A DNA stretch of 64,000 bases, taken from the NCBI RefSeq assembly GCF_042687825.1, contig NZ_JBHUQE010000002.1, positions 62,001 through 126,000 on the forward strand, written 5' to 3'. This stretch comes from Sedimentitalea sp042687825 (GTDB lineage Bacteria > Pseudomonadota > Alphaproteobacteria > Rhodobacterales > Rhodobacteraceae). The first letter of the stretch is position 1; each line of letters opens with the position of its first letter. The position numbers and the translations under genes were made by a program. This document shows positions 8,003-17,100 of this stretch, piece by piece. The notes beneath the pieces are model-generated. The model had not been told where the DNA came from. It searched no databases and saw only the letters and a list, made by a program, of their open reading frames with translations.

Positions 8003-9943
8003 ATGTCCCTGCCGCCCGGTTTCCTGGATGAATTGCGCAGCCGCACCAGCCTGTCCCAGGTGGTGGGACGCAAGGTCATCTGGGACAGCCGCAAATCGAA
8101 CCAGGGCAAGGGCGACATGTGGGCGCCCTGTCCGTTCCACCAGGAAAAATCGGCCTCGTTCCACGTCGACGACCGCAAGGGATTCTATTACTGCTTTGGC
8201 TGTCACGCCAAGGGCGATGCCATTTCCTTCGTGCGGGAAACCGAGAATGTCGGCTTTATGGAGGCGGTTGAAATCCTGGCTCGCGAATCCGGTCTGGCGA
8301 TGCCGGCGCGCGATCCCGGTGCCCAGCAGAAATCCGACCGCCGCAGTCAGCTGGCCGACATCATGGAACAGGCCGTGCAGTTCTATCGCCTGCAGCTGCG
8401 CACCGGGGCGGCGGATGCGGCGCGCACCTATCTCGGGCAGCGGCGGCTGGACGACGCCCGGCTGGAACGCTGGGAAATCGGTTTTGCGCCGGATGGCTGG
8501 CAGGCGATGTGGGATCACCTGCGCGGCAAGGGCGTCGCCGAAGACCTGATTCTGGCCGCCGGTCTGGCCAAACCCTCGACCAAGGGCGGGCGGCCCTATG
8601 ACACCTTTCGCAACCGCATCATGTTCCCGATCCGGGATGCGCGCGGGCGCTGCATTGCTTTTGGCGGCCGAGCGATGGACCCGCAGGACAAGGCCAAGTA
8701 TCTGAACTCGCCGGAAACCGACCTGTTCGACAAGGGACGCAGCCTGTACAACCACGGCCCGGCGCGCGCTGCCGCCGGCAAGGGACAGCCCCTGATCGTG
8801 GCCGAGGGATACATGGATGTGATCGCGCTGGACGCGGGCGGTTTTTCCGCCGCCGTTGCGCCGCTGGGCACGGCAATCACCGAAACCCAGCTGCAGATGC
8901 TGTGGCGCATCGCGCCCGAGCCGATCATCGCGCTGGACGGCGATGCGGCCGGATTGAATGCCGCGATGCGTCTGATCGATCTGGCGCTGCCGCTGCTGCA
9001 GGCCGGCCAATCCCTGCGCTTTGCGATCATGCCGGAAAAAATGGATCCCGACGACCTGATCCGCGACAAAGGGGCGGCGGCGATGCAGCGGCTGCTGGAT
9101 AAGGCGTTGCCGATGGTTCAGCTGTTGTGGCGGCGCGAGACCGAAGGGCGGGTTTTCGACAGCCCAGAGCGCAAGGCGATGCTGGACAAGGCGTTGCGCG
9201 AAAAGATCAAACAGATTGGCGACGCTTCGATCCGCGCCCATTACGGGCAGGAAATCAAGGCTCTGCGGTGGGAACTGTTCGCGCCGCGCCGGGGCAGGGG
9301 CGGTGGCAAAAAGTGGACACCCGGGCAAAAGGCTGCCGCCGTCCCGCTGGCCGAGACCCGCGCTTCGTTGCTGGCGGCAGCGGACGAAGAGGCCCAGGAT
9401 CATTTGCGCCAGGCAGTCGTCCTTGCCTCGGCCATCGCCACGCCCGCCGTCATCGCCGAATTTGAAAGCGGGTTGGAAACCATGCGCTGTTCCGACCCGC
9501 AGCATGCGCGCCTGCGCGATCTGATCCTGCAGCACGCCGACAGCGGCGGGCTGAAGGAGCGGATCTCCGAACAAATCGGCCCTCAGGTCCTTGAAAACCT
9601 GTTTTCCCTTCGCCATGTCGCCATCAGCCCCTGCATGCGCAACCCCGGCGATGTCGACCTGGCACGGATGACTCTGGCCGAAGAACTCGCGAAACTGTCG
9701 GCGCGGCACGGGCTGGATGCCGAAATCGCCGAAGCCGTCGAGGATCTGGGCGGTGTGGCGGACGAGGCCCTGACCTGGCGGCTGTCGCAGGCCGCCCAGG
9801 CCCGCAATATGGCGCAGCGCAGTGAACACAAGGACAAGGCCCAGTATGACACCGGCGACAACGGCGCGCGAATCAATCGGGACGAGCGCGCGCGTTTTGA
9901 CGCCCTGTTGCACCAGATCGGGCACTCAAAGCCGCAACGTTGA
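8003..9943 (+). CDS. dnaG: DNA primase
   Basis: Synthesises RNA primers at the replication fork. The 646-residue protein shows the N-terminal zinc-binding domain (CPFHQEKSASFHV and YYCFGCHAKGD, residues about 42-70), the central primase core, and TOPRIM motifs VAEGYMDVIALD and ALDGDAAG near 267 and 312. The C-terminal part is the less conserved helicase-interacting region. It lies directly upstream of rpoD, the remnant of the classical macromolecular-synthesis gene order without rpsU. Confidence 0.97.
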   Translation: MSLPPGFLDELRSRTSLSQVVGRKVIWDSRKSNQGKGDMWAPCPFHQEKSASFHVDDRKGFYYCFGCHAKGDAISFVRETENVGFMEAVEILARESGLAMPARDPGAQQKSDRRSQLADIMEQAVQFYRLQLRTGAADAARTYLGQRRLDDARLERWEIGFAPDGWQAMWDHLRGKGVAEDLILAAGLAKPSTKGGRPYDTFRNRIMFPIRDARGRCIAFGGRAMDPQDKAKYLNSPETDLFDKGRSLYNHGPARAAAGKGQPLIVAEGYMDVIALDAGGFSAAVAPLGTAITETQLQMLWRIAPEPIIALDGDAAGLNAAMRLIDLALPLLQAGQSLRFAIMPEKMDPDDLIRDKGAAAMQRLLDKALPMVQLLWRRETEGRVFDSPERKAMLDKALREKIKQIGDASIRAHYGQEIKALRWELFAPRRGRGGGKKWTPGQKAAAVPLAETRASLLAAADEEAQDHLRQAVVLASAIATPAVIAEFESGLETMRCSDPQHARLRDLILQHADSGGLKERISEQIGPQVLENLFSLRHVAISPCMRNPGDVDLARMTLAEELAKLSARHGLDAEIAEAVEDLGGVADEALTWRLSQAAQARNMAQRSEHKDKAQYDTGDNGARINRDERARFDALLHQIGHSKPQR

Positions 9944-10067
9944 TTTGAATTGGTAGAGAATCGCTAACAAAAAGCAGGTAAACGGGTGGCCGAATCACCA
10001 GATCGCGCTAATGATTCGCAGCAAGCGAATCACCCTTGCCTTGACCCATCCCTTGCAGGAGCACCGA

Positions 10068-12050
10068 ATGGCCGCCAAAGACACCGATGACCGCAAGTCT
10101 GACAACCAGGACGCTGAAATTTCCCTGGATATGAGCCAGGCCGCAGTCAAGAAGATGATCGGCGAAGCCCGCGAAAAAGGGTACATCACCTATGATCAGC
10201 TGAACCAGGTTCTGCCGCCGGATCAGGTCAGTTCCGAACAGATCGAGGACGTGATGTCGATGCTGTCCGAAATGGGCATCAACATCATCGAGGATGAAGA
10301 GGCCGAGGAGGAAGAGCAGAAAGGCTCGACCGAGGTCGCCACGACGGACACCGCGCGCGAAGTCACCCTGTCCAGCGGCACCACCGAAAAGTTGGACCGC
10401 ACCGACGATCCGGTGCGCATGTATCTGCGCGAGATGGGCAGCGTCGAGCTGTTGAGCCGCGAGGGCGAGATTGCCATCGCCAAGCGCATCGAGGCCGGCC
10501 GCAACACGATGATCGCCGGGCTGTGCGAAAGCCCGCTGACCTTTCAGGCGATCACCATCTGGCATGACGAACTGCTGTCCGAGGACATCCTGCTGCGCGA
10601 CGTCATCGATCTGGAAACCACCTTTGGCAACCAGATGGACGAAGATGGCGAGGTCGAGGCGCCGGTCGTGGATGCCAACGCCACCGCCGCCAAGCCGGCC
10701 GAAGAGGAAAAGCCGGAACTGGATGCCGATGGCAATCCGATCGTCAAGGACGATGACGACGACGAGGACGATCAGGCCAACATGAGCCTGGCCGCCATGG
10801 AGGCGGCGCTGAAGGACCAGGTGTTGAGCACGCTGGAAACCATCAGCAACGACTATGCCCAGCTCAGCGAGATGCAGGACAGCCGGATCTCGGCGACCCT
10901 GAACGAGGACGGATCGTTCAGCGCGGCCAACGAGGTGACCTATCAGGCGCTGCGCTCGGAAATCGTGTTGCTGGTCAACGGGCTGCATCTGCACAACAAC
11001 CGGATCGAGGCGCTGATCGACCAGCTTTACGGCATCAACCGCCGGGTCATGTCGCTGGACAGCGCCATGGTCAAACTGGCCGATCAGGCCCGGATCAACC
11101 GGCGCGAATTCATCGGCGAATATCGCGGTCGCGAACTGGATCCCAACTGGCTGGCGGAAATGGCGGAAAAGCCCGGCCGTGGCTGGCAGATGTTCATCGA
11201 ACGCTCGACCGAAAAGGTCGAGGGACTGCGCGCCGACATGGCGCAGGTCGGGCAATATGTCGGTCTGGACATCAGCGAATTCCGCCGCATCGTTCAACAG
11301 GTGCAAAAGGGCGAGAAAGAGGCCCGGCAGGCCAAGAAGGAGATGGTCGAGGCGAACCTGCGTCTGGTCATCTCGATTGCCAAGAAATACACCAACCGCG
11401 GCCTGCAATTCCTTGATCTCATTCAGGAAGGCAATATCGGCCTGATGAAGGCGGTGGACAAGTTCGAATACCGTCGCGGGTATAAATTCAGCACCTATGC
11501 GACGTGGTGGATCCGTCAGGCGATCACCCGGTCGATCGCCGACCAGGCGCGCACCATTCGTATTCCGGTGCATATGATCGAAACGATCAACAAGCTGGTG
11601 CGCACCGGCCGCCAGATGCTGCACGAGATCGGCCGCGAACCGACGCCCGAGGAACTGGCCGAAAAGCTGCAGATGCCGCTGGAAAAGGTCCGCAAGGTGA
11701 TGAAGATCGCCAAGGAACCGATCTCGCTGGAGACCCCCATCGGCGATGAGGAAGACAGCCAGCTGGGCGATTTCATCGAGGACAAGAACGCGGTGCTGCC
11801 CCTGGACAGCGCCATTCAGGAGAACCTCAAGGAAACCACGACCCGGGTTCTGGCCAGCCTGACCCCGCGCGAAGAACGGGTGCTGCGGATGCGCTTTGGT
11901 ATCGGCATGAACACCGATCACACGCTGGAAGAGGTCGGCCAGCAGTTCAGCGTCACCCGCGAACGCATCCGGCAGATCGAGGCCAAGGCGCTGCGCAAGC
12001 TGAAACATCCCAGCCGCTCGCGCAAGCTGCGGTCGTTTCTGGACCAATAG
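10068..12050 (+). CDS. rpoD: RNA polymerase primary sigma factor (sigma 70)
   Basis: Housekeeping sigma factor, 660 residues from the ATG at 10068, which follows AGGAG and gives MAAKDTDDRKSD as in relatives. The frame opens 19 codons earlier without a ribosome site. Region 1.1 is followed by 1.2 (DDPVRMYLREMG). A long non-conserved insert contains an acidic run (DDDDDEDDQ, near residue 230). Then come region 2 with the -10 recognition helix (YKFSTYATWWIRQAITRSI) and region 4.2 with its helix-turn-helix (TLEEVGQQFSVTRERIRQIE). About 120 bases separate it from dnaG, enough for its own promoter, but I found no convincing one. It converges on the phosphate-transporter-like gene. Confidence 0.97.
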   Translation: MAAKDTDDRKSDNQDAEISLDMSQAAVKKMIGEAREKGYITYDQLNQVLPPDQVSSEQIEDVMSMLSEMGINIIEDEEAEEEEQKGSTEVATTDTAREVTLSSGTTEKLDRTDDPVRMYLREMGSVELLSREGEIAIAKRIEAGRNTMIAGLCESPLTFQAITIWHDELLSEDILLRDVIDLETTFGNQMDEDGEVEAPVVDANATAAKPAEEEKPELDADGNPIVKDDDDDEDDQANMSLAAMEAALKDQVLSTLETISNDYAQLSEMQDSRISATLNEDGSFSAANEVTYQALRSEIVLLVNGLHLHNNRIEALIDQLYGINRRVMSLDSAMVKLADQARINRREFIGEYRGRELDPNWLAEMAEKPGRGWQMFIERSTEKVEGLRADMAQVGQYVGLDISEFRRIVQQVQKGEKEARQAKKEMVEANLRLVISIAKKYTNRGLQFLDLIQEGNIGLMKAVDKFEYRRGYKFSTYATWWIRQAITRSIADQARTIRIPVHMIETINKLVRTGRQMLHEIGREPTPEELAEKLQMPLEKVRKVMKIAKEPISLETPIGDEEDSQLGDFIEDKNAVLPLDSAIQENLKETTTRVLASLTPREERVLRMRFGIGMNTDHTLEEVGQQFSVTRERIRQIEAKALRKLKHPSRSRKLRSFLDQ

Positions 12051-12072
12051 CCGAAAGATAGCGCCTGCCCGC

Positions 12073-13758
12073 CTAGTCGGCGATCTCGTCCTTGGGCAGG
12101 TCTTCGATCAGGCGGGATTCCAGCAACTGGCCGGTCCGGTACAGGATCGGATAGGCGATAGCCGAGATATGGCTGTTGAACTCGCGCAGGGCGCGCAGGG
12201 TTTCCAGGTGGATGTCACTGGTCTTGAAGCTGTCGGAATTGCCGCTTTGCAGCCGCCGCAGATGCCGTTTGCGGCTGTCGCGCTCGGCGCGCTTGAACTC
12301 GGTTTTTTCCACGTTCAATAGGCGGGCGCTTTCCAGATCGTCCGAGATCAGCACGTTGCTGGCCAGGCGCAGATTGGCCTGGATGCTTTCGTGCAGATGC
12401 ACCAGTTCTGACCAGCCGTCTTTGCTAAAGGCCACACGTTGCCGCCGCTTTGCCTCGGCCAGAACCGTCAGACGTTTCGAGACGACATCGCCGGCGGTTT
12501 CCAGGCGGATCGCGTATTCCATCAGGTCCCGCGCGGTCTTGAGGTTCTGTTTGCCAAAGTCGTCCTGAGGCAGGGCCGCGACAAAGCTGCGAATGCCCGA
12601 CAGGCTCTGGTTGACCTGTTCATCCATCGCCCGCACTGCCCGGATCGCGTGACGATCGCCCGACTGGTACAGGTCCAGCGCCGGGCGGAACATGCTTTCC
12701 ACAAGGTCGGTCATGCGCAGCAACTCGCGCTTCAGGCTGGACAGGGCCTGTTGCGGGCTGCCGATCTGCTGCGGGTCCAGCACGCTGACCGGCTCGATGA
12801 CGGCGGCCGCATCCGGGGTCTGGGGCGCCGGTTCGGGCAGCAGATGCTGCATCGGCGCCTGCAACAGGTGGCAAAAGGGCAGGGCCAGCACCAACAGCGC
12901 AGCGTTAAAGATCAGATGCGCATTGACCAGCATCTGGCCGCCCTGCAGATCACCCAGCAGTCCCGCGCGCAGCGCCAGATTAGCCGCGAACAGGGACGCG
13001 ACCGCCCAGGTGCCGCGCAGCAGCAGGTTGGCCACGGGAATGCGCCTTGCCGGGTTGACCATGCCTCGGGTCAGCCAGACCGGGATCCAGGCGCTGCCGA
13101 AATTGGCGCCCAGCACCAGCGACAGGCCGGCGGCAAAGGGCAGGGCGCCGATCTGCACCAGCGTTACGCACATCAGGATCGCCGCCACCGAGGAATGCAT
13201 GACGAAGGCCAGCGCGGCGCCGACCAGAAAAGCCGATATGTAATCCTGTGCCAGATAGTCGGCGATGGCCGGCAGAAAGGCGCTGTCCCGGATCGGTTCC
13301 ATCGCCTGACGCAGAAACCGCAGGGAAATCAGGATAAAGGCGATGCCCATCAGGATGCGGCCCAGTTGCCGCCATTTCTTTTGTTCGACCTTGACGAAAA
13401 GGTATCCGCCGGCGGTCAGCAGCAGCGGCACCAGCCAGTCCAGATCAAAGGACAGGATCTGGATGATCAGCGCCGAACCGAGATCGCCGCCCAGAACGAT
13501 GGCCAGTCCAGCGGGGAAAGCCACCATTCCCCCGGCGGCGAAGCCCGAAGCCAGCAACGCCACCGCGGCCGAGCTTTGCAGCACGATGGCCAGAACCAGC
13601 CCGACCATGCTGGCGCGCAAGCCGCTGCGTTGGCGCGTCATCAGCCGCTGGAACGAGGCGCCATAGCTGCGCTCGATCCCGGTGCGCACCATCCGCACCG
13701 CAAACAGCAGCAGCATCGTCGCGCCAGCCAGGCTGATGAGGAAATTGACAATTGCCAT
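12073..13758 (-). CDS. Na+/phosphate cotransporter family protein with PhoU-like tail
   Basis: Inner-membrane protein of the NptA/YjbB type (Na/Pi cotransporter family II-related), 561 residues. The first 310 or so residues hold the membrane part, with the duplicated QSSAAVALLASGFAAGG and MHSSVAAILMCVTLVQ segments; the QSS and HSS motifs are typical of the inverted-repeat transport core. The rest, from about residue 340, is soluble and helical and resembles PhoU four-helix domains. Members are linked to phosphate export or uptake, and direction cannot be told here. The ATG start (MAIVNFLISLAG) is the only plausible one. It is convergent with rpoD. Confidence 0.88.
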   Translation of the reverse strand: MAIVNFLISLAGATMLLLFAVRMVRTGIERSYGASFQRLMTRQRSGLRASMVGLVLAIVLQSSAAVALLASGFAAGGMVAFPAGLAIVLGGDLGSALIIQILSFDLDWLVPLLLTAGGYLFVKVEQKKWRQLGRILMGIAFILISLRFLRQAMEPIRDSAFLPAIADYLAQDYISAFLVGAALAFVMHSSVAAILMCVTLVQIGALPFAAGLSLVLGANFGSAWIPVWLTRGMVNPARRIPVANLLLRGTWAVASLFAANLALRAGLLGDLQGGQMLVNAHLIFNAALLVLALPFCHLLQAPMQHLLPEPAPQTPDAAAVIEPVSVLDPQQIGSPQQALSSLKRELLRMTDLVESMFRPALDLYQSGDRHAIRAVRAMDEQVNQSLSGIRSFVAALPQDDFGKQNLKTARDLMEYAIRLETAGDVVSKRLTVLAEAKRRQRVAFSKDGWSELVHLHESIQANLRLASNVLISDDLESARLLNVEKTEFKRAERDSRKRHLRRLQSGNSDSFKTSDIHLETLRALREFNSHISAIAYPILYRTGQLLESRLIEDLPKDEIAD

Positions 13759-14149
13759 GGGTCAGCTGTCAGACCGGTGCCGCAAAGATGCCCACGAACT
13801 GACTGGGGCGAGGCAAGAGGCCGCGTCGTTTCGGGTCGGCAACATGCGGGCCTCCGGTGGTCAAAAGGGACGCTGGGTTCGGCCGGCGCGTCCGGGGAAC
13901 CTTGGGCAGATTGACACGCGGACGGAAATCACGGCATCCGCGTCGCATGACACTGATCGCCTCGGGATACCGAAGACGAACAACATTTGTCAAAGATTAC
14001 GTCGGAATATCCCGGAAAGCTCTGACAAAATGCACGGGATCGGCCGGGATTGGCCGGAACCGGTCGCGAAATTCCGGGACCGCTCTGGATCACACGGGGT
14101 TTGCCCCTTTGCGCGTTCAGACACCAGACGATAGGAATGCGTGCCCGAC
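13759..14149. other. Intergenic region, nothing recognised
   Basis: A 391-base gap upstream of the transporter gene and downstream of the giant gene. I see no credible small gene, tRNA or intrinsic terminator in it. It must hold the promoter of the transporter gene on the minus strand, but no clear -35/-10 pair stands out. Confidence 0.5.
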
Positions 14150-17100
14150 CTACTTGAGCTGATGCGGGATTTCGTTCTTGCTCAGCAGATCTTTTGCCCG
14201 ATCGAACAGCTTGCCTCCGTCGCGATATGACATTCCGGGGATGCCGGCCGGCGGTTTCACATCGGCGGGTCCGGCAGTCGTCTGTTGCAGTGTACCGGGG
14301 GCCAAGGGTGCGGCACTGGGTGGCAGGCGTTCGCGCGCCCGGGCGTCCTGGTCCAACGGCTTTTCTTTTGCCTGGGATGCCTCGGGTTTCACGTCCTCCT
14401 CCTGTTTCACAGGTTTGTCTTCGGCGGACGTTTTCTTTGGCAAATCTTCTGCCTCGGGCTTTACATCGAGTTCCTCGGCTTCGGGTTTCGCCTTCTTCTC
14501 TTTCTCGGCGGCAATCGCTTGTTCGACCTTGGCGGCTTTGCCCAGGTAATAGTCGCGGTTTTCCTTGCGATAGATGTCGTTGAAACGCGATAGGCGGCGA
14601 ATGGCTTCTTGTGCTGCCGCCTTGGCAACCTTGTTGGCGCTGTCTTTGTCCTTCATGGCGAACAATTGCTCCAGCAGGTCGATATGGGCCGTGATGTCCA
14701 ACCGCTGGGTCACCATGGCCACGATCTTGGCAACCTTTTCCGGTGTCAGCCCCTGTTCGATGGCGTGGAAAAGCTCCGGATTGTTGACCACATCGGCCAC
14801 CCCTTCGAGATAAGGCATCGCCGCGATGCAGTCGTCCAGCTTGGCAAGCCCCGCCTCGGGATCGTCGCTAAGACTGCGGATTGCCGCGTCGGCGCGATGC
14901 ACCAGCAGTCTTTCGCGGCATTCCGGGCTGACCTGATCCAGCCCGCACTCCATCAGCGGATCCATCAATGCGTTGAATTCCGCATCGGCGGGCGGGTCGG
15001 TCTTGGTATCGCCGGGCTCGCGTTTGAATCCGATCGCCAGCATCAGGGCGCAGGAGGCGACAGCATTGGGCAAATGCGCCGCCTCGGGCGGCAGGCTGTC
15101 CGGCACCGGGCCATCCCATCCGGCGCGGACCTTGGTACGCAGGCTGTTGGCCTCTTCCAGTTCGGCCAGTTTCATGCGCGTCATGTCCGCCGCCACGGCT
15201 CCGGACTCGACGGCCTGAATCCTAGTCTTCAACCGCCCGATCTGCTGCAGCTTGTCAAAGCGGCCCTTGCCTTCCGAACGGGCAATGGTTTCTTCCAGAT
15301 CGGTCAGCTTTTCGGCCAGCGGGCGGGTGTCCTCGACCTCGGAGCCGCCGCTTTCGGAAAGCAGTTTTTCAGCCGCTTCCTGCGTGGATTTCTGGCGTTT
15401 TTGTGTCGCTTCTTCAATGCTTTGCAGGAACTCTTTCATCTCTGCTTCGGGCAGTTGCCCTTGCAGGTTTTCCTGCGCCTCTTTGAACCAGGCGGCTTTT
15501 GCCTCACCCACAGCCTTTGCCAGGGCGGCGTCCAGTTTCGCGGGTGGCAGAGCACTGACGGTCCCGCGCTCGGCCGCGGGGATCAGTTGCAGGGCGTCGG
15601 AGCGGCGCTGTTCCAGTTGCTGCGCCTTCAGCTGTTCCAGGCCTTTGCGCAGCGCGCCGTCCAGTTCGGCGTCAGGTTTCTTGAAATTGTACTCTTTCAA
15701 CAGCCCGGCCTTGATCAGCTGTTGGGCGGCGGTTCGGCGCCACACATCGTCACCGGTATCCGGCAGGTTCAGATCGGTCTGCGTCGGATCCTTGGGTATG
15801 CGCGTGGTGGACAGGTCATGCGCCTTGTCCTGAATCGTGTCGGTGCGCATGGCGGCGATCAGCTTCATCTGATCGGTCGGGACCTTGGCGATCTCTGCCA
15901 GCTTTGCCTGCAACTCGGTGTCCGAGGGTTTGATGATCATGGCGTCCGGGCCGCCGCGCAGGATGTCGGCCGGCTTTAGCAGTCCCGCCTTCAGCAATCG
16001 CCCGACGGTCGTCTCCCGCCAGCCGTTGTTGGCTGCCATATCCTCAGTGCAGACGGCACCGCGCAAATCCGCATCCTTGTCGTCCAGCCCAGTGCGCAGG
16101 GCGCGGATCTTACCGGCCAGGACCATCTCGGGAGTCGTGGGCGGTTTGATGTCCTTGATGGCTTCTGCCGCCAACTCCCATTCGCCGGTTTCGCCGATCG
16201 TCAACCCGGTCAGGGCCACGCCATTGGCCTCGGCCAGCTTGCGTTCGGCTTCGGTGGCTCTGGCACGCGCCTCTTTTGCCAGCGCGTCCAGTTCCTTGCT
16301 GACATCGGGATTCTCGTCGAACTTGTTCAATGCCATCTGGATATCAACGCGCAGGGCACTGTCCTCGGGCAGGATTTTCAGGCCGTCCGCTAGCGCCTGT
16401 CGCTTCCTATCGTTTTGCTCGTTGGTCAAATCCGCATTCAATTCGGCCAGTTTCGCCTGGATTTTTTCGTCCAGTTCCTTGCGCTGTGCCGCAATCACAT
16501 CGGCAACGTGTTTTTCGTCATAGACAGCGGCGATTTCCGCGTCCCTGTCACCCGTGTAGTCCTTTTTCTTGGCCGCCTCATTGATCGCGCTTTCTTCCAG
16601 CCACAGCGCCTGTTCAAACGGAATCACCACGTCGCCGTTTTCGTCGCGCTCTATGAAGGGCAGGCTCGTGAAACGATCAGCATGGATTTCGAGCTGTTGA
16701 ACCGCCAGATTCCGCCAGCGGTCCTGATCGTTCGGATCCTCGGGATAGACTTTCAGCGCATCGGTCGGCAGTCCGGATCCCGCCGTCCCGGCGTGCTGGG
16801 CGCAGGCTGCCAACTGCGTTATCTTTTGGCGTTCGGCGCGCAGTTCTTCGACGGCGCCCAGGTCGGCGGGCGTGGACAGAGCGTCCTCGTCCAGGCCGCT
16901 GAACACCGTCTCGTGCAAGGCCTTGCCCGCGATGGCGATGGCTTCGCTGGCCATGTCCGTCAGCACCTTGGGCGTGACAAGGTCCGGGGCCGGCTTTTTT
17001 ACCTTTGTGGCCTCTTTGCCGTCCTTGCCCGGTACTTCCTCTTCGGTTTCCGGGCGTGTCAGTGCCGCCAGCCGTACCGTGGAGTACATCTTTTCCATCA

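Noticed and set aside
7757..9925. 722-codon open frame antisense to dnaG
   Set aside because: Same reason: an antisense frame of a GC-rich gene with no domain signal.
9944..10067. Possible heat-shock type promoter for rpoD
   Set aside because: A TTGAAT-like element is present, but no matching -10 partner at the right distance could be found.
10008..12047. Open reading frame of 679 codons antisense to rpoD
   Set aside because: It mirrors rpoD codon by codon in the antisense frame that stays open in high-GC genes; no ribosome site, no recognisable domain, and low-complexity composition.
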